A stretch of DNA of 64,000 bases, from assembly GCF_014841565.1 (NCBI RefSeq), contig NZ_JACYUD010000007.1:1-64000 (forward strand). Reading direction: 5' to 3'. Of the stretch, positions 36,217 through 44,854 are shown one piece after another (position 1 is the first letter of the stretch; each line of letters starts with the position of its first letter). The position numbers and the translations under genes are program-made. Below the pieces are notes generated by a model. That model was given only the letters and a program-made list of their open reading frames with translations, was not told where the DNA came from and made no database searches. The stretch is from Rhizobium sp. CFBP 8762. GTDB lineage: Bacteria > Pseudomonadota > Alphaproteobacteria > Rhizobiales > Rhizobiaceae.

Positions 36217-36876
36217 ATGACAAATACTATGGAAACGCTGCCACTTGCGGATCGGTTGGCTAGGCAGCTTCGCGATTTGCTGATTTCCGGCGACCTCATT
36301 CCCGGGCAGCGGCTTTCCGAGGCGGCCTTCAGCGAGCGATTTGACGTGTCGCGCAATTCGCTACGCGAAGCCTTCCGGCTGCTCACGAAGGACGGACTGC
36401 TGCGACACGAAGCCAATCGCGGTGTCTTCGTGTCTGTGCCGACCATGGCGACCATCATCGATATCTATCGCGTGCGGCGGATGCTGGAATGTGGCGCCCT
36501 GCGTCAGGCGTGGCATCAGCACCCCGCAGTGCGCACCATGCGTGAAGCGGTCGAGAGTGCGAAAGCCAAGCGGGAGCAAGCCGATTGGCTGGGTGTGGGA
36601 AGTGCGAACATGATGTTTCATGCCGCTGTCGTCGCACTGTCCGACAGCAGCAGATTAAGCGAGTTCTATGCCCATGTTGCAGCAGAACTGCGCCTGGGTT
36701 TCCTCTTGCTGGATGACCCGGAGGGCTTGCACGCGCCGTTCGTGGATTTGAACGACACTATTCTCGGCCTGACCGAAAAAGGGAACGCGCATGAGGCTGC
36801 CCATCAAATGGAGGCCTATCTCAACCTGTCTGAACGCGCGATCCTGAAAGCCTTTGAGCGCTCTGCAGACCTGTAG
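36217..36876 (+). CDS. GntR-family regulator (FCD type) of the 5-oxoproline operon
   Basis: A 219-residue regulator. The winged helix (LRDLLISGDLIPGQRLSEAAF, then FDVSRNSLREAFRLLTKDGLL) is GntR type. The helical C-terminal domain with conserved Arg (YRVRRMLE) and FHAAVVALSDSSRL is FCD type, which binds organic acids. Placement divergent from the pxp operon suggests it controls that operon, as KipR does in Bacillus, though KipR is of a different family. ATG 36217 is chosen; a GTG directly before it is possible. Confidence 0.87.
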   Translation: MTNTMETLPLADRLARQLRDLLISGDLIPGQRLSEAAFSERFDVSRNSLREAFRLLTKDGLLRHEANRGVFVSVPTMATIIDIYRVRRMLECGALRQAWHQHPAVRTMREAVESAKAKREQADWLGVGSANMMFHAAVVALSDSSRLSEFYAHVAAELRLGFLLLDDPEGLHAPFVDLNDTILGLTEKGNAHEAAHQMEAYLNLSERAILKAFERSADL

Positions 36877-37002
36877 GTTTTGATCGGCTGATCAGGCGTT
36901 CGAAAAGAACAGACGACCCGTAATACCCCTGTAATTCAGTGGATTATTCCTTCTATCCTTTCGAAAAGCATGGCTGAATGGAGCTTTACGCAGGAGATCG
37001 GC

Positions 37003-38049
37003 ATGGGAAGGGTTCTTCATGTTTCGCCTCATATCAAGGCCGTAGCACCGTATATAGCGACTGAGGATGACGCCATCGACGTTGCCCGCAGTTTCGCATC
37101 GGTCATTGCAAACACGTCGGGACACTGTGCCATCCCCCACTCTGTGCTGCTCGGATTGCTGGCACAGTCGGGCCTCATGGGTCTATCCGTTCCGTCTGAA
37201 TATGGCGGCGCGGATATCTCTAACGTTTCTCTCGCAGACGTGTTGTCGATTATCGCTGAGGCGGATCGATCGATTGCGCAAGCTGTTAGGGTACATTTCC
37301 AGATTCTCGAAACGCTGCGCGTCGGGGGCACCGCCTTGCAGAAAACCTTCTTCTTTACCCGTGCTCTGGCGGGGGACCAGTTTACCAGCAGCACCGATTT
37401 ACCGCTCAAGTCCGCTTTGACCTCGCCAGAGCTTCTGTTTTCATCCGATGGACCCGGGTTCACGCTGAAGAACATACAGACAGGCATCGACGATTCCTGG
37501 TCTCACTGGACCGCAATTTTCGGCACGGATGCGCAGGGTGAACTCGCGATAGCTCTGATGCCGCAGGTACCCGACCAGCAAAACCGCCTGTCACTGACAG
37601 CGGATGGCGTGGTGCCATACCACGTCAATTTTCAATCAACCTCGCCCTTTACTGCACTCACACATCTTCTGACGGCGGCGATTGATCTCGGAAGCGCCCG
37701 CGCCTCCGTTCGGGTGATTATGGACAAAATCAGCGAAGACCCCTCATCGCCGGAAGCGGCGGCTTCATTGTGTGCGCGCACCAGCGAAATCACGATGAGG
37801 ATCGAAGCGGCCAGCGCTGTCTTGGAAAGGGCAGGCAGACGGGTCGATATGGCGCAAATCGATCCATCAAAACAGAATGCCGGGGATGCAGAACTGTCAG
37901 CACGGGCTGCTCAAATTCTTGCGCGGGAAGCTACTGATATAGTGACAAACGGTGTGGATCGGAACAACGAAACAAACCAGTTGACCATTGGAAGTGTGGG
38001 CGTGAAAAAAGCTCGCTCCATCGCTGTGCGCCAGCCCGAGCGGTGCTAA
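37003..38049 (+). CDS. Divergent acyl-CoA dehydrogenase-like flavoprotein (SfnB-like)
   Basis: A 348-residue protein whose first half resembles acyl-CoA dehydrogenases of the SfnB/DszC branch (LGLLAQSGLMGLSVPSEYGG, then a helix with ADRSIAQAVRVHFQILE). The second half is weakly conserved: the expected Arg-Trp-Lys end that closes the flavin site is missing, and it is about 50 residues shorter than relatives. It may be a reduced or non-catalytic version or a decaying gene, though the frame is open throughout. ATG 37003 follows AGGAGATC. The gene stands alone, with an RpiR-type site after it. Confidence 0.6.
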   Translation: MGRVLHVSPHIKAVAPYIATEDDAIDVARSFASVIANTSGHCAIPHSVLLGLLAQSGLMGLSVPSEYGGADISNVSLADVLSIIAEADRSIAQAVRVHFQILETLRVGGTALQKTFFFTRALAGDQFTSSTDLPLKSALTSPELLFSSDGPGFTLKNIQTGIDDSWSHWTAIFGTDAQGELAIALMPQVPDQQNRLSLTADGVVPYHVNFQSTSPFTALTHLLTAAIDLGSARASVRVIMDKISEDPSSPEAAASLCARTSEITMRIEAASAVLERAGRRVDMAQIDPSKQNAGDAELSARAAQILAREATDIVTNGVDRNNETNQLTIGSVGVKKARSIAVRQPERC

Positions 38050-38065
38050 CCGCCACTCATCAATA

Positions 38066-38082
38066 ATGTAAATAATTTACAT
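38066..38082. promoter_or_regulatory. RpiR-type operator, site 1
   Basis: A perfect 17-base palindrome ATGTAAATAATTTACAT, 78 bases upstream of the RidA start. The same 17 bases recur at 40658. The TGTAAT/ATTACA-like half-sites resemble those of HexR-type RpiR regulators, and an RpiR gene lies 490 bases away. Confidence 0.75.
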
Positions 38083-38159
38083 ACCGCTTTGAACGAAAGC
38101 GACGTTTGCGTTACACGGTAAGCCATAATCCAAACCTATGGCATTTCCTGGAGGCAGAC

Positions 38160-38555
38160 ATGAACAATCCCAAACTCATTCGCTACGACGTGGCAGACAA
38201 TCAGGCGGGCGGGCAGCGCCGTCCATTTGCAAAAGCGGTACGGGCCGGAGATTTCGTCTACGTGTCGGGCCAAGTGCCGACAGTTGACGGTGAGGTCGTA
38301 ACAGGCGGGATCGTTGCGCAGACCGAGCAGGTCGTGGCCAACATTCGCGATGTTCTGGCGCTGGCAGACTGCACCTTTGCTGATATCGTCAAGGTGAATG
38401 TCTGGCTCGACGATGCCCGTGATTTTTCCAGCTTCAATGCGGTGTTTCAGAAATATTTCATCGATCATCCACCGGCCCGTTCCACCGTCCAATCCCCGCT
38501 GATGGTGGATGCGAAAGTGGAGATGGACGTGATCGCCTACAAGCCGCTGGCTTGA
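38160..38555 (+). CDS. RidA/YjgF-family protein
   Basis: A 131-residue RidA-family protein (enamine/imine deaminase). FVYVSGQVPTVDGEVV and the C-terminal PPARSTVQSPLM contain the conserved residues, including the Arg that binds the carboxylate of the imine. RidA clears reactive 2-aminoacrylate released by PLP dehydratases, which suits the D-serine dehydratase-like enzyme encoded nearby. ATG 38160 has TGGAGG upstream. It is convergent with the RpiR gene. Confidence 0.92.
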   Translation: MNNPKLIRYDVADNQAGGQRRPFAKAVRAGDFVYVSGQVPTVDGEVVTGGIVAQTEQVVANIRDVLALADCTFADIVKVNVWLDDARDFSSFNAVFQKYFIDHPPARSTVQSPLMVDAKVEMDVIAYKPLA

Positions 38556-38571
38556 AGGCTCTTGCTGACAG

Positions 38572-39441
38572 CTAATCGCCCAGCACCTGCCGGTCGTCGC
38601 CATCGCGGTATCGCACCAGTTCTTCCTTGATGCTGCGCAGCACTTTCACAGCGCGGTTGCGGTCGGCATAGGCGACGAGATTGGCAAGAATATCAATGGT
38701 GGCCAGATAAGCATATCGGGTAGCTGTCGGGCGGAAAATATTGTTGCCTTCCGGCAGGTCGATGGTGATGACAACATCGGCGGCTTCGGCCACCGGCGAA
38801 CCACTTTGCGTCAGTGCAATGGTTGGAATAGAGCGCTTACGCAGCAGGTTGAAGCACTGCACGAGATCGAGGTCGCGGCCGGTGATCGAAGAGCCAACCA
38901 CGACTGTTCCCGGCCGTGCGGCGGCCGACAGCATGATATTCATGCTGTGGTCATTGGACGCGTGAATCCGACAATCCAGCCGAAACAATCGGTTATGCAG
39001 TTCGTTGACAATCATGGCGGAATTGCCGGTTGCGCCGAAAGCCTGAATGAACTCGGCTCCGCGCAACAGATGTGCCGCCTTGTCCAGCGCTGCTACATCG
39101 ATCTGCTTGTGAAACTGAAACAACGCATTTTGCGCCTTGGTCACAATATCCTCGGCTACCTCCTGTGGGGTGGTACTGGGTGTCTCCGGCTTCAGGTAAC
39201 GCAGGCCGACATAGGTAATCTTGGCCAGTTGTACCTTGAAGTCCTGATAGCCCTGACAGCCAAGCCGGCGGCAGAAGCGTGTCACGGTGGGCGGGGAGAC
39301 CCCGGCGCGCTCGGCCAGATCGCTGATTGAGGACTTCACGACAAAATCGACATCATCCAGAACCAGCGTCGCCAGTCGCTTTTCCAGCCCGGAAAGCCTT
39401 CCCTCTTCATCCGACAGCGCACTGAAAATATCCACCGTCAT
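38572..39441 (-). CDS. RpiR/MurR-family transcriptional regulator
   Basis: A 289-residue regulator with an N-terminal HTH (ISDLAERAGVSPPTVTRFCRRLG, about residues 38-62) and a C-terminal SIS sugar-isomerase domain (FGATGNSAMIVNEL; SITGRDLDLVQ). It probably controls the RidA, PLP enzyme, M81 and importer genes around it through the palindromes at 38066, 40658 and 40728. It is divergent from the PLP enzyme gene, and a TGAAAATAAATTTCT site lies in the shared promoter region. The ligand is likely a sugar phosphate or small acid. Confidence 0.9.
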   Translation of the reverse strand: MTVDIFSALSDEEGRLSGLEKRLATLVLDDVDFVVKSSISDLAERAGVSPPTVTRFCRRLGCQGYQDFKVQLAKITYVGLRYLKPETPSTTPQEVAEDIVTKAQNALFQFHKQIDVAALDKAAHLLRGAEFIQAFGATGNSAMIVNELHNRLFRLDCRIHASNDHSMNIMLSAAARPGTVVVGSSITGRDLDLVQCFNLLRKRSIPTIALTQSGSPVAEAADVVITIDLPEGNNIFRPTATRYAYLATIDILANLVAYADRNRAVKVLRSIKEELVRYRDGDDRQVLGD

Positions 39442-39460
39442 ACCCCGTTGCAGTCGTGCG

Positions 39461-39475
39461 TGAAAATAAATTTCT
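39461..39475. promoter_or_regulatory. Possible RpiR autoregulatory site
   Basis: TGAAAATAAATTTCT, an imperfect inverted repeat 19 bases upstream of the RpiR start and 85 bases before the PLP gene. It shares GAAAATAAAT with the site at 40728. Confidence 0.45.
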
Positions 39476-39559
39476 TAAGTTTGTGCCTCAACACCTTGAA
39501 CGGCTATTGATCTTGGTAAAAGCTACAACGCAAGACTTAATTTCACGGAAGCTGCACCC

Positions 39560-40648
39560 ATGACCTATCCCTGGCCCGATCTGGGAACCCCCATCAATGA
39601 GATTGTAACGCCGATGCCCGTCATAGACGAGGATCGGCTGGCGGCCAATATAGCGCGCGCTCAGGCGTATCTGGATGCCCATGGAAAACGGTTTCGTCCA
39701 CATATCAAAACGCACAAGAGCCCGGCCGTGGCACAGCAGCAACTGGACGCAGGAGCGATCGGCATCAACTGCCAGAAAATCAGCGAGGCCGAGGTCTTTG
39801 CCAATGCCGGCTTCGACGATATTCTGATCACGTACAACATTGTGGGTGCTGCAAAGCTTGCGCGTCTGAAAGCCTTGAACGCCCGCGTGCCCCGGCTGAG
39901 TGTCGTGGCGGATAGCGCTACAGTCGTTGAGGGTCTCGCCGCCACGTTCACTGCGGACGCGCCGCTGCGTGTGCTTGTTGAATGCGATACTGGTGGAAAG
40001 CGTTGCGGTGTACAGACACCGCAACAGGCTGCGGACGTAGCACAGTTGATTTCAGATGCGCCGGGGCTAGCGTTCGAGGGTATTCTCACCTATCCCGCAC
40101 CCGGTGGCGCAGCCATCGTCGAAGACTTCATTGCGCAGACACTGGCGCTTTTGGAAGCCCGATCCATCCCCTGCCCGGTGCGCTCCAATGGTGGTTCGCC
40201 TGATCTGTTTCTGGCCCACCTCGTGCCATCGGCGACCGAGCACCGCTCGGGCACCTATGTCTATAATGATCGCAGCATGGTGCGCGCCGGACATTGCACA
40301 CCGGATGATCTTGCCATGCATATTCTGGCAACTGTGGTTTCACGGCCGACCCCCGACCGGGCCGTGCTGGATGCCGGTTCCAAGACCCTAACCTCGGACC
40401 TTCTCGGTTTCAGCGATTATGGCGCAATCGACAGGTTGGATGGGGCTCGCATTGTGTCGTTATCGGAAGAACATGCGGTGGTGGACCTGACAGACTGCGG
40501 CGCATCGCGCCCGGCCGTAGGGGATGTGGTGCGAATCGTGCCCAACCACACCTGTGTCGTAACCAACCTGTTCGATCATATGGTGTTTCATCGAGATGGA
40601 AAAGTGACACGCGTTGAGCCTGTCAGCGCGCGGGGTACCGTGTGGTAA
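39560..40648 (+). CDS. D-serine dehydratase / D-threonine aldolase-like PLP enzyme (fold III)
   Basis: A 362-residue fold-type III PLP enzyme of the DSD1/D-threonine aldolase family. The PLP lysine is in FRPHIKTHKS (Lys50). Near the C-terminus PNHTC gives His330 and Cys332. His plus Cys is the zinc pair of eukaryotic D-serine dehydratase, whereas D-threonine aldolase uses His plus Asp, so a dehydratase role is favoured. It would convert a D-hydroxy amino acid to a keto acid through an enamine that RidA could hydrolyse. The gene is divergent from the RpiR regulator. Confidence 0.85.
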   Translation: MTYPWPDLGTPINEIVTPMPVIDEDRLAANIARAQAYLDAHGKRFRPHIKTHKSPAVAQQQLDAGAIGINCQKISEAEVFANAGFDDILITYNIVGAAKLARLKALNARVPRLSVVADSATVVEGLAATFTADAPLRVLVECDTGGKRCGVQTPQQAADVAQLISDAPGLAFEGILTYPAPGGAAIVEDFIAQTLALLEARSIPCPVRSNGGSPDLFLAHLVPSATEHRSGTYVYNDRSMVRAGHCTPDDLAMHILATVVSRPTPDRAVLDAGSKTLTSDLLGFSDYGAIDRLDGARIVSLSEEHAVVDLTDCGASRPAVGDVVRIVPNHTCVVTNLFDHMVFHRDGKVTRVEPVSARGTVW

Positions 40649-40657
40649 GAGACGATG

Positions 40658-40674
40658 ATGTAAATAATTTACAT
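40658..40674. promoter_or_regulatory. RpiR-type operator, site 2
   Basis: ATGTAAATAATTTACAT, identical over all 17 bases to site 1, ten bases after the PLP enzyme stop and upstream of the M81-importer operon. Confidence 0.75.
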
Positions 40675-40727
40675 TTTTTATCTGTCTAGTCAAAATAGTG
40701 TTGACGGACACCGTGCCGCATCCCATC

Positions 40728-40746
40728 ATGTAGAAAATAAATTACA
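40728..40746. promoter_or_regulatory. RpiR-type operator, site 3 (variant)
   Basis: TGTAGAAAATAAATTACA at 40729-40746, with TGTA/TACA ends but a 10-base instead of 7-base centre. It is 70 bases downstream of site 2 and may allow cooperative binding. Confidence 0.5.
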
Positions 40747-40838
40747 CCCCAAAAAGGGGCGATGGGAACGAAGTTCGGGGAACAGTTGCGGCGCAGGCGG
40801 CGACCAACTCACGAGCATCACATGCGAGTTGGTACCAC

Positions 40839-42320
40839 ATGCGCATTTTCACGGCTTCTCTGGCAACGGAAACCAACACATTTTCTCCCGTTCCAACGGA
40901 TCTGTATGCCTTCAAAGCCGCCTTCTACGCCGGACCGGGGCAGCATCCCGATACGCCAACGCTGTGCTCATCACCCGTGCCAATTCTTCGCCGCCGTGGG
41001 CGGGCCGAGGGTTTCACCGTGATCGAGGGCACCTCCTGCTGGGCGGAGCCTGCGGGCCTGATCCAGCGTGAGACCTATGAGACGCTGCGCAACACGATTC
41101 TGGAAGAACTCAAAGATGCCATGCCGGTTGATGGCGTGGTGCTGGGGCTGCATGGTGCCATGGTGGCACAGGGCTATGATGACCCCGAAGGAGACTTTCT
41201 GTCCCGTATCCGGGCGCTTGTGGGCCCCAAAGTGGTTATCGCGGCTGAATTCGATCCGCACAGCCACCTGACACCGCTTCGTGTTGCCAATCTCGATATC
41301 ATGGCCAGCTTTCTGGAGTTCCCGCATACGGATTTCGAGCAGCGCGGAGAGCATCTGGTGGATCTGGCACTCAGGACAGTGCGTGGCGAAATTACGCCTG
41401 TCATCTCGACATTCGATTGCCGAATGATCACCATCTATCCCACGAGCCGGGAACCGATGCGCTCATTCGTTGATCGGTTCAAGGCGATAGAAGGAACGGA
41501 CGGGGTTCTGTCCATATCTGTCATTCACGGCTTCATGGCAGGTGATGTGCCGGAGATGGGAACACGGATCGTCGTCGTAACCGACAACGACGCGGACAAA
41601 GGCAAGGCACTCGCGCGCACGCTCGGCCATGAGTTGTACGGCTTGCGCAAGCACACGGCCATGCCCATGGCCGATACCGAAACCGGGCTGGATCAAGCCG
41701 TGGCCCTGCGCCGGTTAAACCCATCAAAGCCAGCCGTCATCGCCGATGTGTGGGACAATCCCGGCGGCGGCGTGGCGGGGGATGCGACCTATATTCTGCG
41801 GCGTATGCTGGAGCGCGGGATGGACAATTTTGCCGTCGCAACGCTGTGGGATCCAATTGCCGTCACATTCTGCCATGCTGCGGGTGAAGGCGCTGAACTG
41901 GATCTCAGGATCGGCGGTAAATCCGGCCCGCAGGGCGGCGAGCCGCTTGATCTGCGCGTAACCGTCCTGCGGACCACTCATGCGGGATGGCAGAGCTTTC
42001 GCAACAGCCGCGTGACGCTCGGCCGCACTGCGGTCGTCCGGCCCGTGGGCACGCAGATCGATATCATTCTGATTACCAGCCGAACACAAACCTATGAGCC
42101 GGATATTTTTGGCAATCTCGGCATTGATTACGCCCGCAAGGACTTTCTGCTGGTGAAATCAACCAATCATTTCCATGCGGGCTTTAGGCCGATTGCCTCC
42201 GACATTGTCTATATCGCCGCGCCCACATCCTACCCCACGGACCCGGCCACGACCCCGTACCGCAAAGCAAGCCTGAAACTCTGGCCCCGCATTGCCGATC
42301 CACTTGGACTTGAAACCTGA
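40839..42320 (+). CDS. M81-family metallopeptidase (MlrC-like)
   Basis: A 493-residue member of peptidase family M81, named after microcystinase MlrC. Likely zinc ligands are in EFDPHSHLT (Asp and His two apart) and the following His in EFPHTDFEQRGE. HGAM precedes them, and the C-terminal domain has DVWDNPGGGVAGDAT. In bacteria these enzymes often accompany peptide importers and may hydrolyse unusual peptides or D-amino-acid-containing substrates. It heads the importer operon, about 50 bases before the binding protein. Confidence 0.92.
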   Translation: MRIFTASLATETNTFSPVPTDLYAFKAAFYAGPGQHPDTPTLCSSPVPILRRRGRAEGFTVIEGTSCWAEPAGLIQRETYETLRNTILEELKDAMPVDGVVLGLHGAMVAQGYDDPEGDFLSRIRALVGPKVVIAAEFDPHSHLTPLRVANLDIMASFLEFPHTDFEQRGEHLVDLALRTVRGEITPVISTFDCRMITIYPTSREPMRSFVDRFKAIEGTDGVLSISVIHGFMAGDVPEMGTRIVVVTDNDADKGKALARTLGHELYGLRKHTAMPMADTETGLDQAVALRRLNPSKPAVIADVWDNPGGGVAGDATYILRRMLERGMDNFAVATLWDPIAVTFCHAAGEGAELDLRIGGKSGPQGGEPLDLRVTVLRTTHAGWQSFRNSRVTLGRTAVVRPVGTQIDIILITSRTQTYEPDIFGNLGIDYARKDFLLVKSTNHFHAGFRPIASDIVYIAAPTSYPTDPATTPYRKASLKLWPRIADPLGLET

Positions 42321-42369
42321 CTATCGCAAAACGCTCCACAGAAGAGCGACCGCACAACCAAAGGGAACC

Positions 42370-43893
42370 ATGATGAAAAAGACCGCCCTTATCTCCGCAC
42401 TTGCCGCCGCGCTTTCATGCACCACCGGCGTTGCCCTCGCACAGGCTGCGACCGATGGCATTTTGACCATCGCCACCATTGGCGAGCCGCCAACGCTTGA
42501 TGCCATGCAGACGCCGACCGATATCGTGCTGACCATCGACCAGCACATTTTCGAGACGCTTTACACCTATGATGCGCAGTGGAAATCTGTTCCGTTGCTG
42601 GCGGCTGGGATGCCGGATGTCTCCGAGGATGGATTGACCTATCGCATCGCCTTGCGCGAAGGGGTTACATTCCACGATGGCAGCGCGTTTGATTCCGCTG
42701 ATGTCGTCGCCTCGGTCAAGCGCTGGATGTCCATCAATTCCAAGGGTAAGCAGGTTGCAGACATCGTCGAAAGCCTTGAAGCCGACGGCAGTAACGCGGT
42801 CGTTTTCAAGCTGAAGTCGCGCTATGCGCCACTGCTTGCCACGCTGTCACAAGCTTCCATCATCATACCATCGGAAAAAATTGCCGATACGCTGACGGAG
42901 TTCGTCGGCACCGGCCCCTATGCGCTGAAAGAGCGCAAGCCCGACCAGTACACACAACTCGTGCGTTTTGATGCCTATCAGTCCCCGGAGGGCGAAACGA
43001 GCAATTACGCAGGCAAGCGTCAGGCGATTGCCAAGGAAATCCGATTTGTGCCTGTGCCGGACGCCAATACGCGCGTCGAGGGCCTGATCTCCGGCCAGTT
43101 CGACTACGCCGATGCCCTTCCCGTCAGCGCGTTTGAACGGGTGGAAAGCAGCGAAACGGCAAAGCCTGTTTTGTTTGAAAATGCGGGTTGGGCCTCCCTT
43201 AACATGAATATGAAGGAGGGCGCGCTCACCAACAAGGCGCTGCGCCAAGCGGTGCAGGTGGCGCTTAACCCATCCGATATGATGCTGGCTGCGTTTTCGG
43301 ATGAACGCTTCTTCAGCGTGGATGGTGCGTTGTTTCCCGAAGGCTTCTTCTGGCACACGGAAGCGGGGGTAACGCGCACCGGTGAAGGAGACCCGGAAGC
43401 GGCTGCAAAACTGCTTGAAGAGGGCTCTTACGACGGCACGCCAATTCGACTTCTGACCAGCCGTCAATACGAGTTCCACTACAAGATCGGCGAGGTTGCC
43501 AAAGCCTATCTGGAAGCGGCGGGTTTCAAGGTTGACCTGCAGGTGGTGGACTGGGCGACGTTGACCACACGGCGCGCTGACGCCAAGCAGTGGGATATCT
43601 TCATCACCCACTCGAACTTTCCCGGCGATCCGACGACGATCAACACCATTACCGATACCTATCCCGGCTGGTACGTGTCCGACCAGAAAAAAACTGCTGT
43701 CGCCAGTTATATGGCCGCAACCGACGATGCGGCCAAGCTGAAAGCGTGGGAAGGCATTCAGACCGTGATCTATGACGATGCGCCACTGGTGAAGGTAGGC
43801 AATTTCAACGCGCTTGGTGGCATATCCAAGAGCATTGCCGACTACACGCCGACCTACTGGCCTCATTTCTGGAACGTCACTCCAAAGCAATAG
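42370..43893 (+). CDS. ABC transporter substrate-binding protein, family 5
   Basis: A 507-residue peptide-type binding protein. A Sec signal peptide (MKKTALISALAAALSC, ending near ALAQA) precedes the mature N-terminus ATDGILTIATIGEPPTLDAM. The signature YRIALREGVTFHDGSAFDSADVV is present. ATG 42370 has AAGGGA upstream. It forms an operon with two permeases and a fused ATPase; the M81 enzyme just upstream suggests a peptide ligand. Confidence 0.94.
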   Translation: MMKKTALISALAAALSCTTGVALAQAATDGILTIATIGEPPTLDAMQTPTDIVLTIDQHIFETLYTYDAQWKSVPLLAAGMPDVSEDGLTYRIALREGVTFHDGSAFDSADVVASVKRWMSINSKGKQVADIVESLEADGSNAVVFKLKSRYAPLLATLSQASIIIPSEKIADTLTEFVGTGPYALKERKPDQYTQLVRFDAYQSPEGETSNYAGKRQAIAKEIRFVPVPDANTRVEGLISGQFDYADALPVSAFERVESSETAKPVLFENAGWASLNMNMKEGALTNKALRQAVQVALNPSDMMLAAFSDERFFSVDGALFPEGFFWHTEAGVTRTGEGDPEAAAKLLEEGSYDGTPIRLLTSRQYEFHYKIGEVAKAYLEAAGFKVDLQVVDWATLTTRRADAKQWDIFITHSNFPGDPTTINTITDTYPGWYVSDQKKTAVASYMAATDDAAKLKAWEGIQTVIYDDAPLVKVGNFNALGGISKSIADYTPTYWPHFWNVTPKQ

Positions 43894-43903
43894 GCGGTAG
43901 ACC

Positions 43904-44854
43904 ATGACTGGGCTCGCGCACGCACTTTTTAAACGGCTGATTGGCATGGTCATCGTGCTGGCGCTGGTGGTAACGGTCGTCTTCATCATCGTCCGGGTCA
44001 CCCCGGGCGATCCAGCGGCGGTCATGCTCGGCTCGGACGCTACGCCGCAGGATATCGCTGAATTGCGCACCAGAATGGGGCTGGATGCGCCCCTTCTAGT
44101 GCAGTACGGGCAGTTTGTGCTGGGCATTCTGCAAGGTGATTTGGGCCAGTCAATCTTTCTGGGCCAGCCCGTGACACAGGCGCTGGCAGCGCGTGCCGAG
44201 CCCACCTTCTTTCTTACGCTGTTTTCCATCATCATTGCCGTGGCAATTGCTTTGCCTGTCGGTATTCTATCCGCCGTGCGGCGTGGAACCCTGTTTGACC
44301 AGATCGTGGTCACCATCACCATGGTCGCTGCCAGTATTCCAAGCTTCTGGCTGGGTTTGATGCTGATCCAGATTTTTGCCGTTGGGCAGGGCTGGTTCCC
44401 GGCATCGGGCTATGGCGGGCCGGATACCGGATTCTGGGAGCGCCTGCACCATCTTGTTTTGCCCGCCGTCGCCCTCGGCATTGTCAATTCGGCCTTGATC
44501 ACCCGGTTTACACGGGCAGCCATGCTGGATGTGCTGAGCGACGACTATGTGCGCACGGCCCGCGCCAAAGGAGCCAGCGAACGCCGTGTCATCCTGAAAC
44601 ATGCACTGAAAAATGCTCTGATACCGATCATCACTGTGATCGGGCTGTCTATCGCGATGCTGGTGGCCGGCGCGGTCGTCACCGAAACCGTATTCGGCCT
44701 TCCCGGCATTGGTAATCTGGTCGTGTCCGCCGTGCTGCGGCGCGATTACCCTGTCATCCAAGGCGCGCTGCTGGTGGTCGCTGCCATCTATGTTCTTATC
44801 AATTTTGTCGTGGACATGCTCTACATCGCTGTCGATCCGAGGGTGCGCCTGTGA
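43904..44854 (+). CDS. Peptide-type ABC transporter permease (DppB-like)
   Basis: A 316-residue, six-segment permease. VRVTPGDPAAVMLG follows the first helix, and the EAA loop is VRTARAKGASERRVILKHALKNA. ETVFGLPGIGNLVVSAVLRRDYPV near the end is typical of the DppB family. The gene starts 10 bases after the binding protein, and its stop overlaps the GTG start of the next gene. Confidence 0.95.
   Translation: MTGLAHALFKRLIGMVIVLALVVTVVFIIVRVTPGDPAAVMLGSDATPQDIAELRTRMGLDAPLLVQYGQFVLGILQGDLGQSIFLGQPVTQALAARAEPTFFLTLFSIIIAVAIALPVGILSAVRRGTLFDQIVVTITMVAASIPSFWLGLMLIQIFAVGQGWFPASGYGGPDTGFWERLHHLVLPAVALGIVNSALITRFTRAAMLDVLSDDYVRTARAKGASERRVILKHALKNALIPIITVIGLSIAMLVAGAVVTETVFGLPGIGNLVVSAVLRRDYPVIQGALLVVAAIYVLINFVVDMLYIAVDPRVRL

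Noticed and set aside
42847-44322. 491-codon open frame on the minus strand
   Set aside because: It lies opposite the binding protein and permease genes, which have strong family signatures and coupled starts.
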